From: Chitinophagaceae bacterium DXS
GTDB taxonomy: Bacteria > Bacteroidota > Bacteroidia > Chitinophagales > Chitinophagaceae
Length of the DNA stretch: 64,000 nt
Direction of reading: 5' to 3'
Assembly: GCA_030345135.1 (NCBI GenBank)
Contig: CP128386.1
Coordinates: 3,001,677-3,065,676 of the forward strand
Made by a program: the position numbers and the translations under genes. This document shows positions 9,366 to 18,849 of this stretch, in pieces (within the stretch, counting starts at the first letter, position 1; the number at the start of each line of letters is the position of its first letter). The notes beneath the pieces are model-generated. The model did no database searches, was not told the origin of the DNA, and was given only the letters and a program-made list of their open reading frames with translations.

Positions 9366-9803
9366 TCACTCCACCGACAACGGGCTCAAAAACATATTCG
9401 TGTGAAATGCAAAAGGTTCACCTGTTTTACGAATGGTGCCAGTTATATGTATGTCAACACGTTTTTTTTGCTCCGTAAAATTTTTGAATATGTTGAACTT
9501 CTCAATATCAGTAATAACCACAGTAGCTGAGACATCGGCCAACCTGAGCTCATGCGTAGTAATTGATTTTAAAAGCGATTGTCTGAGCTTTTCTTCCCAC
9601 CGGCTGGTGCTTACAATTAATTCAAAGTCCATTTCCCAGATCTCGCAACCGAAATCAGGATCACTCCTGTGTTCGCCGAACCGAGTAGTGATTATTAATT
9701 CCAGGTTCTTTTCTATTGAGTGCCTCAGGCTACAGACCGGAAGTTCGCTACCTTCAACCACAGCTCCCAATTGCAATGGAATTTTATAATAGATATTGCT
9801 CAC
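9366..9803 (-). CDS. tssE: T6SSiii baseplate subunit TssE (gp25-like)
   Basis: A 145-aa gp25/TssE-like protein that nucleates sheath polymerisation on the baseplate. It has the family pattern: an N-terminal S(I/L)xxNLELIITTRFGEHRSDPDFGCEIW segment (here spanning about residues 28-56, with R-x-G-E-x-R-x-x-P-x-F-G spacing), then a beta-rich second half. The start is GTG (MSNIYYK); an in-frame stop lies a few codons upstream, so no ATG alternative exists. It is first in the minus-strand tssE-F-G group, divergent from tssH across a 510-bp gap. Confidence 0.85.
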   Translation of the reverse strand: MSNIYYKIPLQLGAVVEGSELPVCSLRHSIEKNLELIITTRFGEHRSDPDFGCEIWEMDFELIVSTSRWEEKLRQSLLKSITTHELRLADVSATVVITDIEKFNIFKNFTEQKKRVDIHITGTIRKTGEPFAFHTNMFLSPLSVE

Positions 9804-10313
9804 CTCTTTTAATGTTTAAATGAATATAACGATGCCGGATTTGCTTAGCACACTTTATTAGAGCTTATTGTTATACATTTTGTTACCCCTTAATTTTTCT
9901 CATTTACAATTTTTTATTTCAGGAATGTGTTGCCAACGCCGTTTCATTAAGAAAGCTAAGATTTATCAAGTACGATTTACGAAGACCGCCCGCGCCGAAT
10001 GCGCATTCGGACGGATACGAAGTACCCGATTCAAGGCTTGCTTTGCTTTTTGTAACCTCTTCAGGAAACGACATTGAATGTGTTATGGTATCCTGTCCAA
10101 CCGACAGAATCGCCTGATTCAAACCTAAAACACGCTCAAATCGTCCGTTTGTCACAAAAAACGAGTCAGCGGGTAACAAATAGCCGGAAAAAAGTATTTA
10201 TAACCGTACATGCCTGTGCCTCAGTATGAAATTTGATGAGCAGGCTGACAGTCAGTACATAGTTGCATAAATCCGGCAGGGTTATGCTTTAATAAACTGT
10301 TCAAATTAATTAC
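9804..10313. promoter_or_regulatory. Divergent intergenic region tssE / tssH (510 bp)
   Basis: Spacer between the two divergent T6SS transcription units, so promoters for both must lie here or be read in from outside. I see no clear Bacteroidota TAnnTTTG box. 9995-10010 is a perfect 16-bp palindrome (CCGAATGCGCATTCGG) inside a GC-rich patch, probably a REP-like repeat. The 86-codon frame on the minus strand at 9919-10179 is not supported as a gene. Confidence 0.45.
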
Positions 10314-12836
10314 ATGCCTACACTTTCCCTGAATGAATCTCTGAAGACTGCCGTTGAAATAGCCCGGTCTCTCGCTAAAGAATATCAGAATGAATATTTC
10401 TCTCCGGCACATTTGTTGCGTGCCATGCTGCATAAAGATGTCGGCCTGGCAAGCTTCCTGGAATCAATAGGCAAAGATGTTCCGTATATATTGGAGTGGG
10501 CGGAAATACATATGGATGAATATCCCAAAGTTGCCAAAGCAAAGGACAATGTTACCGGCGATGAAAAAATAAAAGCCGTATTTGAAGAGGCTGACAATAT
10601 TCGTTTAAAACTTGGTCTTGACTATATAACACCCATATGTGTGTTGGTCGCCATTGCAAAGCCAGGCACAGCTTTTTCCGGAGAACAAATGAAATCGTTT
10701 CCTGTAAAAGAAAAGGAAGTACTGGAGATCTATTTTAAGGAGGATGGGATTCAACACGCCGTCAATAATACCGAAGCCAAAAATAACGCAGCACCTGCGG
10801 CTGCCCTCCACAAATATTGTATTGAACGCACAGCTTTAGCAAAGGAAGGTAAGACAGATCCCATCATTGGTCGTGATAAGGAAACCCGGATGATGATGGA
10901 GATCCTTTGTCGCAGAACCAAACCAAATGTTATAATAACGGGAGAAGCCGGCGTCGGCAAAACTGCACTAATTGATGGCTTTGCACTTGATATTGTGAAT
11001 AATAAAGTTCCCGCTCAATTGGCAAATTCATTGGTTTTTGAACTTGATCTCGGTGCATTAATTGCTGGTGCATCTTATAAAGGCGAAATTGAGGACAGGT
11101 TAAAAAACATTATTAAGGAAGTTAAACAGTTTCCAAAAGCCATCATATTTATTGATGAGATCCATGTACTGCTTGATAACAAGAACGGCAGCATTGGTGG
11201 CGGCGCAGCTAATCTGCTTAAACCCGAACTGGCCCGCGGAGAAATTACCGTTATTGGTGCGACAACCAACGAAGAATACCGAAAATTTATCGAAGCAGAT
11301 CAGGCATTCGCGCGGAGGTTTGAAGCGCTGCCCGTTGCTGAGCCTGACGAAGCAACTGCAGAAAAAATGCTGATAAAACTAGCGCCCAAGTTTGAAGAAC
11401 ATCATCAGCTTAAAATCGAAAAAGATGCGCTGAAAGAATGTGTCCGCCTGTCAAAAAGATATCTCAAAGACAGAAGGCTGCCTGATGCTGCAATTGATCT
11501 GCTCGACAGAACCATGGCTGCTATTAAGCTGATGGTTGATACCAACAAACAAGATCTGGAGGAGCTAAAAGCGAGCTTATTGAAAATAACCTCAAACGGT
11601 ACAGACGTTGCATGCAACGTCCCTGCATGTACAGACGTTGCATGCAACGTCTCAACATCACATTCATTAGAATTACTCACTGAATTAAAATGGCTGAATA
11701 CCACCCTCCAAAATAAAATAAGCCCGGTATTACTCGGCAAGCTTGATGACCCAGCTCAGACTGATAAGTTTGAAACCCACGAGGAGTATGAAACATTCCT
11801 TACACAAAGCCTCGATACGTTAGATGTTCTGGCTGGTGATAAAAAGACATCAGTTAATAAGGACGATATCGCCTCAGTAATTTCTTACAAAACCGGTATT
11901 CCGCTTGGCAAGATCCAGGCGCAGGAAAAGGAAAAACTCCTGAACATGAATGAGTACCTGAAAAGAAGAGTTGTTGGTCAGGATCATGCTGTAAAAGCAA
12001 TTTCTGAATCCATACTCGAATCAAGAAGCGGATTGAATAAAAAAGGCCAGCCAATAGGCTCCTTCTTTTTCCTCGGTCCTACCGGTACAGGTAAAACAGA
12101 ACTGGCTAAATCTGTTGCGGAATTTCTGTTTAATGATGAAAAGTCCATGATCCGGTTTGACATGTCGGAGTTTAAGGAAGAACATTCCGCCGCACTTTTA
12201 TACGGTGCCCCTCCCGGCTATGTTGGTTATGAAGAAGGAGGCATGCTGGTGAACAAGATCAGACAAAAACCTTACTCCGTACTGCTTTTTGACGAAATAG
12301 AAAAAGCGCATCCCTCAGTGTTTGATACCTTCCTCCAGATCCTGGATGAAGGTCATATGCACGACAGGCTTGGCAAAGAAGGTGATTTCTCCAACGCCCT
12401 GATCATCTTCACATCCAATATCGGTAGTGAATGGATAGCTGAACAATTTGATAAAGGAAACATTCCAACGTCTAACAAGTTAATGGAGATCATGACGAAA
12501 TATTTCCGGCCTGAATTTCTTGCAAGACTCACAGAGATCGTGCCCTTCGCTCCGATCAGTGAAAACAATATTGTGCGCATTTTCGAAATACAAATGAAGA
12601 GTTTGCTGGAAGCTTTGGATAAACAAGGAATTGGATTTGATATAGCTGAGGACGCAAAAAAATATCTCGCAGTAAACGGCTTTACGCCTAAATACGGTGC
12701 GAGACAAATCTCGGGTGTAATACGTAACCAGTTAAGACGCCCCATATCTAAATACATCATTTCAGGAGAGTTGACGAAAGGCAGTAAAATAACCGCAGAG
12801 CTGGACAACGAAGCCATTTCCTGGAAAATTCAATAA
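10314..12836 (+). CDS. tssH: T6SS disassembly ATPase TssH (ClpV)
   Basis: An 840-aa double-AAA+ ClpB/ClpV-type ATPase that unfolds contracted TssB/TssC sheath for reuse in the cytoplasm. Domains in order: Clp N-domain (about 1-150, SLNESLKTAVEIARSLA...YFSPAHLLRAML), AAA-1 with Walker A GEAGVGKTA (about 210) and Walker B IIFIDEIH (about 276), a middle region, AAA-2 with Walker A GPTGTGKTE (about 588) and Walker B LLFDEIEKAHP (about 657), and a C-terminal small domain. Unusually, the middle region contains NGTDVACNVPACTDVACNV (about 427-445), encoded by two copies of a palindromic DNA repeat (separate feature). It heads the plus-strand tss group. Confidence 0.95.
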   Translation: MPTLSLNESLKTAVEIARSLAKEYQNEYFSPAHLLRAMLHKDVGLASFLESIGKDVPYILEWAEIHMDEYPKVAKAKDNVTGDEKIKAVFEEADNIRLKLGLDYITPICVLVAIAKPGTAFSGEQMKSFPVKEKEVLEIYFKEDGIQHAVNNTEAKNNAAPAAALHKYCIERTALAKEGKTDPIIGRDKETRMMMEILCRRTKPNVIITGEAGVGKTALIDGFALDIVNNKVPAQLANSLVFELDLGALIAGASYKGEIEDRLKNIIKEVKQFPKAIIFIDEIHVLLDNKNGSIGGGAANLLKPELARGEITVIGATTNEEYRKFIEADQAFARRFEALPVAEPDEATAEKMLIKLAPKFEEHHQLKIEKDALKECVRLSKRYLKDRRLPDAAIDLLDRTMAAIKLMVDTNKQDLEELKASLLKITSNGTDVACNVPACTDVACNVSTSHSLELLTELKWLNTTLQNKISPVLLGKLDDPAQTDKFETHEEYETFLTQSLDTLDVLAGDKKTSVNKDDIASVISYKTGIPLGKIQAQEKEKLLNMNEYLKRRVVGQDHAVKAISESILESRSGLNKKGQPIGSFFFLGPTGTGKTELAKSVAEFLFNDEKSMIRFDMSEFKEEHSAALLYGAPPGYVGYEEGGMLVNKIRQKPYSVLLFDEIEKAHPSVFDTFLQILDEGHMHDRLGKEGDFSNALIIFTSNIGSEWIAEQFDKGNIPTSNKLMEIMTKYFRPEFLARLTEIVPFAPISENNIVRIFEIQMKSLLEALDKQGIGFDIAEDAKKYLAVNGFTPKYGARQISGVIRNQLRRPISKYIISGELTKGSKITAELDNEAISWKIQ
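11604..11651. repeat. Two palindromic repeats inserted in frame in tssH
   Basis: GACGTTGCATGCAACGTC, a perfect 18-bp palindrome, occurs at 11604-11621 and again at 11634-11651 (period 30 bp). Both are in frame with tssH and encode the peptide pair TDVACNV. They lie in the linker between AAA-1 and AAA-2. This looks like an intergenic palindromic element that has invaded a coding sequence at a tolerant site. Confidence 0.85.
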
Positions 12837-12917
12837 TTTTTTTCACTTAAATACGGAACAAATTTTTGTTTCTGCTGATTTATATACAAATACATCATTC
12901 ATTTTAAAGCGTTTATT

Positions 12918-13370
12918 ATGCCACAAGCTAAACCAGGGATAGCAACCACCATACTTGCTCCCGATCCTGTTGGTGAAGGTTTTGTTGAAATATCTCCTAA
13001 TAAAACCTTGTTTATTCAAAAGCTTACTTCAGAAGATCCTATCCGTCCTGAAATTGTTGAAGATCTTCAAACAGTTGAGCAGGTTTTTGATTATTTCAAA
13101 CCGGAATGTAATGTTGAGCTTGACAAAGAAGATGGTTCTACATTAAAAGAAAACTTCCGCTTTGCAGGTCTTGGCGATTTTGATACAAAAAACCTGACCA
13201 ATCAGAGTTCTTACCTGAAAAATCTCAACCTGGAAAATGATGCTTATTTAAAGATCATCAAACAACTTAAAAGCAACACATCACTCAGAAAGGTTATCGA
13301 AAATCCTGAAACAAAAGAAGCCTTTGTTAATGCGTTAAAGGCACTGGCTGCAGAACTGGAGGAAGAATGA
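12918..13370 (+). CDS. tssB: T6SS sheath small subunit TssB
   Basis: A 150-aa contractile sheath subunit that pairs with TssC to form the cytoplasmic sheath around the Hcp tube. Bacteroidota-type TssB: FFSxFxxxGDFD-like core (NFRFAGLGDFDTKNLT near 76-91) and a long charged helix at the end (KEAFVNALKALAAELEEE). The gene begins 81 bp after tssH and is separated from tssC by a 162-bp repeat-word spacer. Confidence 0.9.
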   Translation: MPQAKPGIATTILAPDPVGEGFVEISPNKTLFIQKLTSEDPIRPEIVEDLQTVEQVFDYFKPECNVELDKEDGSTLKENFRFAGLGDFDTKNLTNQSSYLKNLNLENDAYLKIIKQLKSNTSLRKVIENPETKEAFVNALKALAAELEEE

Positions 13371-13532
13371 GGTGTGAGGCGCAGGTGTAAGGTATCAGGT
13401 TCCAGGCTCCAGGTATGAGGTTTCAGGTATGAGGTAATATCACCGGTAACTATTTTTTGGTTTTAGGCTTTGAGCTTTAGGCTTTAAGCTCTGGCTCAAA
13501 ACTTTCTTTTCAAACAAGCTAAAATTATCGAT
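13371..13532. repeat. Repeat-word spacer between tssB and tssC
   Basis: 13371-13437 is a run of AGGTATCAGGTTCCAGGCTC-like 7-9 bp units (reverse complement of the CCTGATACC class), starting at the tssB stop. 13461-13495 repeats TTTAGGCTTTGAGCTTTAGG-like units. The tssC ATG follows at 13533. Confidence 0.6.
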
Positions 13533-14906
13533 ATGTCAACAGAATTAAACGAAGCTGCCGTACAGCAATTCAAGCAGGAAGAGAAGCTTGCGGTAAATGG
13601 TTTTCCTGCACTTTCTGAATCGCTAAACACGCTGGCAAAAGTTGGCGGATATGATTTTCTTGAAGGCATTGTGGATGGAGCAGATAATCTGAATCCCGTT
13701 CGCAAAGCAAAAAAGAACATCTTTTTAACGGATGGCAATAAAAAAGAACAACGCAAGGAATTGAAAAAGAAAATTGAGATGTGGACCGCGTTGTTGAATG
13801 AACATAACTCAGTAGCTGAAATGGTGGACAAAGCAGTTGAAAGAGCCGACACGGCGGAAAAATTGTTGAAAGGCAATCTGAAAAAAGTACTGAACCATAC
13901 AAAGCAGCTGGAACAATCATACCGTTCTATTCATTTATTCTATAAGAATACTGAATCTCCGAAGTTAAAGAATGTAGTGTTGATGAATGCGCCGATGAGC
14001 AAACTCACCGACCTGGATGAACCGCGGTTTATTGAGTTTGTCGCAGCTGAACTCAAAAATAAGTACGACAGACTGGATCTGCGTGAAAACTATTCCATGC
14101 TGGTGATTCCTGGTTATCTTAAATCAAATACGATTGTAGATAAATGGGCCAAAATGGCTTACAACAACAAGGTAATGCTGGTAACAGATTTCGAAAATAT
14201 AGAAACTCCTGACGATGTGCTGGATATGTTTACTGATGCCAATCTTACCAGCGGTGATCCACATAAAGCCAACGTCGTTATGACTTGCAACTACATTGTT
14301 GGAAGAGGCAAGAAAACCGAAGTAGGTGAAGAAGAAGATGTTTATGTTCCTGGCTCTGCCGCACTGGCCGGGAAAATGTATTGTACCAAACTTTCTCAAC
14401 CTGTCGCCGGCAAAACTTACGGCAGTATTGATGAAGTTGATACAGTTCGCTTTGACCAGTTAAAAGGAGATATCTCCGAACTGGAAAATGTAGGTCTTGT
14501 TCCTTTGGTTGGTTCCTGGGGAAGAGTAATGCCGTTTTCAGCAAAGACACTCTTTACCGGTGATAACATTGGTATGCAGACTTACTCCGTTGTGCGTGTA
14601 TTTGATTTTATTGCGAAAGTGCTTTCCGACTTCCTGAACAGACGCGCCTTTGAACTGTGGAACGTAAAAATGGAAAAGAACCTTCGTTCCCAGATTGTAA
14701 AATTCCTTGATGGTATTCAAGGCCCCGACAAGCTGATTGAAAAATTCCAGATCATCCGCTTTGAGAGAGATGAAGATCAAAAAGATCACATCTTCCTTGA
14801 TATCCATATTACACCATTCTTCCCCGCCAAGAGCTTCCTTGTTAAACTGGATGGCTACAAAGGTGATGATGGTGAAGAATGGAAGGCACAGTTTAAACAG
14901 CAGTAG
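13533..14906 (+). CDS. tssC: T6SS sheath large subunit TssC
   Basis: A 457-aa sheath large subunit of the Bacteroidota (DUF5458-type) TssC family, forming the contractile sheath with TssB. Recognisable features: MSKLTDLDEPRFIEFVAAEL in the first half, LVPLVGSWGRVMPFSAKTLF in the middle, YSVVRVFDFIAKVLSDFLNR, and a terminal FDIHITPFFPAKSF-like strand (IFLDIHITPFFPAKSFLVKL). It is cytoplasmic, with no signal or membrane segment. The ATG start lies just after a repeat spacer. Confidence 0.92.
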   Translation: MSTELNEAAVQQFKQEEKLAVNGFPALSESLNTLAKVGGYDFLEGIVDGADNLNPVRKAKKNIFLTDGNKKEQRKELKKKIEMWTALLNEHNSVAEMVDKAVERADTAEKLLKGNLKKVLNHTKQLEQSYRSIHLFYKNTESPKLKNVVLMNAPMSKLTDLDEPRFIEFVAAELKNKYDRLDLRENYSMLVIPGYLKSNTIVDKWAKMAYNNKVMLVTDFENIETPDDVLDMFTDANLTSGDPHKANVVMTCNYIVGRGKKTEVGEEEDVYVPGSAALAGKMYCTKLSQPVAGKTYGSIDEVDTVRFDQLKGDISELENVGLVPLVGSWGRVMPFSAKTLFTGDNIGMQTYSVVRVFDFIAKVLSDFLNRRAFELWNVKMEKNLRSQIVKFLDGIQGPDKLIEKFQIIRFERDEDQKDHIFLDIHITPFFPAKSFLVKLDGYKGDDGEEWKAQFKQQ

Positions 14907-15095
14907 AAGACAGTAAGACCGTAAGATCGTAAGACCGTAAGATAGTAAGATAGTAAGACGTTTAAGATAGTAAGATGGCTAAGAGAGATTTGAGAAAAAA
15001 GGGAAGATGATTGCATTAAATGGCTGAAAGCTGAGAGCTGAGAGCTGACAGCTCATAGCTAAAAACCTGATACCTGACACCTGATACCTATACAT
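14907..15095. repeat. Repeat-word spacer between tssC and tssN
   Basis: Three word classes follow one another. 14912-14975 is a run of GTAAGACCGTAAGATCGTAA units (9-10 bp period), 15024-15061 a run of GCTGAGAGCTGAGAGCTGAC, and 15064-15092 a run of CCTGATACCTGACACCTGAT just before the tssN ATG. Confidence 0.65.
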
Positions 15096-15971
15096 ATGTT
15101 GCTCAAATATTTCCTGATGTATGTTGGCGTTTTCCTAGCTTTATCAATAACCCTGTTTGCGGTGGTTGGTAAATTCTCTGAGAATTTTGCAGCAAGCGGT
15201 AAAAAGCCGGCAGTGTATGGCACGTTTTCCGCAGTGGTAGCCTCCGTTGCGGCATACGCCGTATCACTTGTTTCTGAACATTTATTTGCCATTTACTGGT
15301 TGTTGTCAGGCCTGTATTTATTGTTCGGAATCATACATCTCTTATGTGTTCATAAAAAGTATTTTTCAACAGGAAATTACAATAACAGTGACATTGTTAT
15401 TGGTGAGATATTTTTCGGATTGTCTATCATCTTTTTTTCTATCGTTGTGTTTTCGGCCTTAAAATACTTCATAAAGGAAGGCGGCAAAAACGTAGACTAT
15501 CTCTTCTACCCTATGCTCTTCAGTACGTTGTCGTTCTTTATTCCTTTTTTATTCATGCACACATTTGAAGCAGCCTACAATATTCCGGCGGCAGAGTTTA
15601 AAACCTGGCAATATCCATTGCAGCCAATTGATCTCCCGGATGAAAACCCAAAAGAAAAAATACTCATTATGGGTTTTGAGATCGCAAAAAAGACATCGGA
15701 CAAAAACAAAACATTCTTTCGTGCAAGAGGACCGGAAGGCATGTTGCTGGGTGATCTGTATTATCACTTTATGAACGATTACAACGAAGAGCAAAGCGAA
15801 ACGCCTATTGAATATGCTGCTGACGATTACGAACCGCATGTCTGGTGGTTCCGGCTAAAACGAAGATGGTACCAGTATTCAAAAATATTGAATCCGGAAA
15901 TTTCTATGAGAGAAAATGGCGTCAAAGAAAATGCGGTGATCATTTGCGAAAGAATTGAAAAGCGATTATAA
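15096..15971 (+). CDS. tssN: T6SSiii membrane protein TssN
   Basis: A 291-aa TssN-family protein, specific to Bacteroidota T6SSiii, thought to form part of the membrane complex that replaces TssJLM. About five transmembrane helices occupy the first 170 residues: near 3-22, 38-60, 62-85, 106-130 and 138-160. A roughly 120-aa cytoplasmic C-terminal domain contains KPLIxGFEIAKK-like sequence (ILIMGFEIAKKTSDKNKTFF) and WFRLKRRWYQYSK. The tssK ATG follows 9 bp after its stop, suggesting coupling. Confidence 0.85.
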   Translation: MLLKYFLMYVGVFLALSITLFAVVGKFSENFAASGKKPAVYGTFSAVVASVAAYAVSLVSEHLFAIYWLLSGLYLLFGIIHLLCVHKKYFSTGNYNNSDIVIGEIFFGLSIIFFSIVVFSALKYFIKEGGKNVDYLFYPMLFSTLSFFIPFLFMHTFEAAYNIPAAEFKTWQYPLQPIDLPDENPKEKILIMGFEIAKKTSDKNKTFFRARGPEGMLLGDLYYHFMNDYNEEQSETPIEYAADDYEPHVWWFRLKRRWYQYSKILNPEISMRENGVKENAVIICERIEKRL

Positions 15972-15980
15972 TACTTTGTT

Positions 15981-17165
15981 ATGAGGGACAATCAAAAATA
16001 TTTTCCTGTAAACTGGATAGATGGAATGAAGATCAATAAAGATCATTTTATTGCGCAGGACAATGCTTTCCGCAATGCACTGAATGATCTGGCTTCGTTA
16101 TCCGTTTCACCGATAAGATATGGAGTATTGCCTTCATCTTATGAGGGCGAAAATAATTTTAACGTAAAGATTGCCCTTGATAACCAAAATGTGCTACGTG
16201 TATCCGTATTAAACTGCCAGGCGGTAACACCCGGTGGCATTAGAATTAGTCTTCCAGTTTTGTCCGGAAGCGGTGTAACAGACACAGATGGCGTTCCCGC
16301 TGTATCTTTCCAGTTTTCAGACAACGGAAACAATGCCGTATGGTGGGTTACATTAACAGTGCATCCATACAACAGACTTCCTGCAGGCAGCCCCGATCTT
16401 TCTGAAAATCCTCCCAGATTTCCTTATGTGATTCCTGCATATTCTGTACAGGTAGTAAACGAAAGCCAATATGATCAATACGCAAACAATCCTTATTCGC
16501 TTATCGTGGGAAAGCTTGTAGCAAATGCCAACGATATAAGAATAGATCATGACTATATTCCGCCCTGTTATTCAACCAGTGCATACCCTGATCTTGTTAG
16601 CCTGCATTCGGAGCTCGACCAGTTTTTTTCCACGCTGGAAACCAGGTGCCTTGCCATCGTGCAAAACATCTTCCAGAAAAAACAGCAAAATGAAATATCT
16701 GAACTTGTACAGTTCCTGTGCGACAGAATGATGCTTTATCTAAGCCAGGCAATAACCGAGATACGTTGGACCGCTATACATGAATCACCGGCAGTGTTGT
16801 TTTCCGGCATAGCCAACCTGGCAAGGGTGATGAAGAATGCCATTGATATGCGTATCGGTTCAGGGAAAGAAGAAATGATGAACTACCTGAGTGAATGGAG
16901 CGACATGAAGCAGGGCGAATTGGAAGCCCTCCTGGTTAGCCTTGCGAATATCAGGTATGATAATAATGATATCAACAAAAATATAGGAAGGGTCACCCTG
17001 TTTGTTAAAGTCACAACAAGACTCTTTGACACGTTAAGCAAACTCGAATTTATTGGCAAACGCAAAACTGAAGTAGTGAAAGCACTCACTGAAGATCGCT
17101 TCGGCTTTGCAGAGAAACAAGCCGTAGCTGTACCACCGCCACCCAGAAGACGTTTCTTTGGATAA
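15981..17165 (+). CDS. tssK: T6SS baseplate-membrane linker TssK
   Basis: A 394-aa TssK-type protein that connects the TssEFG baseplate to the membrane complex. The N-terminal VNWIDGMKINKDHFIAQDN matches the family opening (W..G...QHF-like), followed by a beta-rich shell domain and a helical C-terminal domain. The final VPPPPRRRFFG is Pro/Arg-rich. It is cytoplasmic. Its position directly after tssN and before tssO is the usual T6SSiii order. Confidence 0.88.
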   Translation: MRDNQKYFPVNWIDGMKINKDHFIAQDNAFRNALNDLASLSVSPIRYGVLPSSYEGENNFNVKIALDNQNVLRVSVLNCQAVTPGGIRISLPVLSGSGVTDTDGVPAVSFQFSDNGNNAVWWVTLTVHPYNRLPAGSPDLSENPPRFPYVIPAYSVQVVNESQYDQYANNPYSLIVGKLVANANDIRIDHDYIPPCYSTSAYPDLVSLHSELDQFFSTLETRCLAIVQNIFQKKQQNEISELVQFLCDRMMLYLSQAITEIRWTAIHESPAVLFSGIANLARVMKNAIDMRIGSGKEEMMNYLSEWSDMKQGELEALLVSLANIRYDNNDINKNIGRVTLFVKVTTRLFDTLSKLEFIGKRKTEVVKALTEDRFGFAEKQAVAVPPPPRRRFFG

Positions 17166-17232
17166 GTACGCCTGGCCGGTAGCAAAGATCAAATCGAACT
17201 TTATTTAAAAACTTACTATAAACGATTCATTT

Positions 17233-17736
17233 ATGAAGCCTGGTAATCACGAAGAAAGAAAAAGAGCATTTATAAACTTTTTACTGTTCTTTATTATAAC
17301 CGTCGGCATTATACTCGCCACAGTATTTTTCAGCTTTAAGGTACCGCTGAGAGAAAATGCTCAACTCAGAGCAGAAGCTATACGAATGAATAATGAAAGA
17401 ATGATCCTTTCCCGTTTTGAAAAGAAAATGCAGGAAACAGTAATGATGCTGGATAGCATCAATGAGTCCGGGAACCAGGTTCCTATCATTGATAACCAGA
17501 TAAGCAGGAATATTTCAGAACTAACGAATTTGATATCTGATTCCCTGACTGCAAAAAGTTTCTATGAAAGTCTCGTGGCTAATCTCGATAATGTTCAGAA
17601 ATTAAAAAGACAGTTACGGGATGCCAACGCTAAAGAAGACGAACGGGCTCAATTGAAGGAACAAATCGCAGCACTTAAAGCAGATATTGACAGATATCGA
17701 AACCAGGCCCAGTTAAACGCACTGTATCGCAAATAG
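17233..17736 (+). CDS. tssO: T6SSiii membrane protein TssO
   Basis: A 167-aa TssO-family protein, a T6SSiii-specific inner-membrane component. It has one transmembrane helix near residues 15-37 (INFLLFFIITVGIILATVFF), then a periplasmic region ending in a long charged coiled coil (LKRQLRDANAKEDERAQLKE). It sits between tssK and tssP, with 18 bp to tssP. Assignment rests on topology, size and position. Confidence 0.82.
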   Translation: MKPGNHEERKRAFINFLLFFIITVGIILATVFFSFKVPLRENAQLRAEAIRMNNERMILSRFEKKMQETVMMLDSINESGNQVPIIDNQISRNISELTNLISDSLTAKSFYESLVANLDNVQKLKRQLRDANAKEDERAQLKEQIAALKADIDRYRNQAQLNALYRK

Positions 17737-17754
17737 ACACGTAAAGCTACTATA

Positions 17755-18849
17755 ATGAAAACATCGGGCATTTTTACACACAGAGCTTCGGGACTGGACA
17801 GAAAGGTATGGCTTACTATGGCCGTTACTGTACTACTCTCTTTTGCCCTCGCTTCTTACAGGCTGATTACAGGCGAAAAAAGTTCAGCCTGCCAGCCGCC
17901 ACTTATCTTCATTGACGGCCTTAAGGACGATGGCAGCAGAACATCTCTAACCGGGGAACATGTTTGGTTTAAAACGCCGATAGCATCCAGTGGAAATGCT
18001 GTTTGGGACTTTGGTGACTCGACAAAACGTTCAGAAGGGTTTAACGTTGGTCATACTTATACGCACGAAGGAATATTTCTTGTTACGGTAACGTTGGACG
18101 GCGGATGTGTTACGAGAACAAAATTTATGGTTAACGTCCGTCAGGCAATCGTTGTAGACAGTGCAGGAAATATTGTTGAACATATTATTGGCAGTGACCA
18201 GGTAGCACCCGGAAAATATAATTTTTCAACTCCGGATACCGCAAGTAGTTATAAATGGGCAATTGAAAATGACAATAATTTTGACCCTCAATATTCCAGG
18301 GCTGGTATTTACACATTCAGAACTGAAGGACATTATACGCTTAAGCTTGTATTGAATAACGATAGAAACAGGATTTACCGCAAAGAAATACTAGTAGTTG
18401 ATCCATCTGAAAAAAATAACAGACAGGCAAAACCCAGCCGGGGTGATGAAGATATTGCACTTGTGTTACCTCCTGGCCCCACAGCACCACCGATACAGGC
18501 ACCGGGAACTTCATCTGACACTGTAAAGTCTGTTGCGCCCGCACCGGTGGCACCCAAACCACCGCCTGTGATAGGGACGAGCCCGCAGACCTTCAAAAGC
18601 TACCTGCAATCCCTCGTATGCGGAGATATGGATGTAAAAGAACTCTATAAATACCTCGCCGATCAGGGTGCAACTAAAGTTATTGCCAATAAGGCTTACA
18701 CCACCTTCGATGCTTTTTGTAAGGAGATAAAAGGCAAAAAGTTAGAGATTGAATCAGTTGAGTTTAAAAAAGAAGGCGACCGTATTACCGAGATAAACGT
18801 TGGATATGATAAAAAGGGCCGGCTTGCGCGAAACCCGTGCAAAGGGTGA
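17755..18849 (+). CDS. tssP: T6SSiii PKD-domain protein TssP
   Basis: A 364-aa TssP-family protein: an N-terminal membrane anchor (near 20-38, WLTMAVTVLLSFALASYRL), a PKD-like domain (WDFGDSTKRSEGF...VGHTYTHEGIFLVTVTL at about 82-112), a second beta-domain, a Pro-rich linker (PPGPTAPPIQAPG...) and a small C-terminal domain starting at FKSYLQSLVCGDM. It is probably periplasmic, bridging toward peptidoglycan in the TssNOPQR membrane complex. It is the last recognised tss gene of the plus-strand group. Confidence 0.82.
   Translation: MKTSGIFTHRASGLDRKVWLTMAVTVLLSFALASYRLITGEKSSACQPPLIFIDGLKDDGSRTSLTGEHVWFKTPIASSGNAVWDFGDSTKRSEGFNVGHTYTHEGIFLVTVTLDGGCVTRTKFMVNVRQAIVVDSAGNIVEHIIGSDQVAPGKYNFSTPDTASSYKWAIENDNNFDPQYSRAGIYTFRTEGHYTLKLVLNNDRNRIYRKEILVVDPSEKNNRQAKPSRGDEDIALVLPPGPTAPPIQAPGTSSDTVKSVAPAPVAPKPPPVIGTSPQTFKSYLQSLVCGDMDVKELYKYLADQGATKVIANKAYTTFDAFCKEIKGKKLEIESVEFKKEGDRITEINVGYDKKGRLARNPCKG

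Noticed and set aside
9919-10179. Open frame of 86 codons on the minus strand in the tssE/tssH gap
   Set aside because: It includes the 16-bp palindrome and GC-rich repeat, has no recognisable motif and no clear ribosome site.
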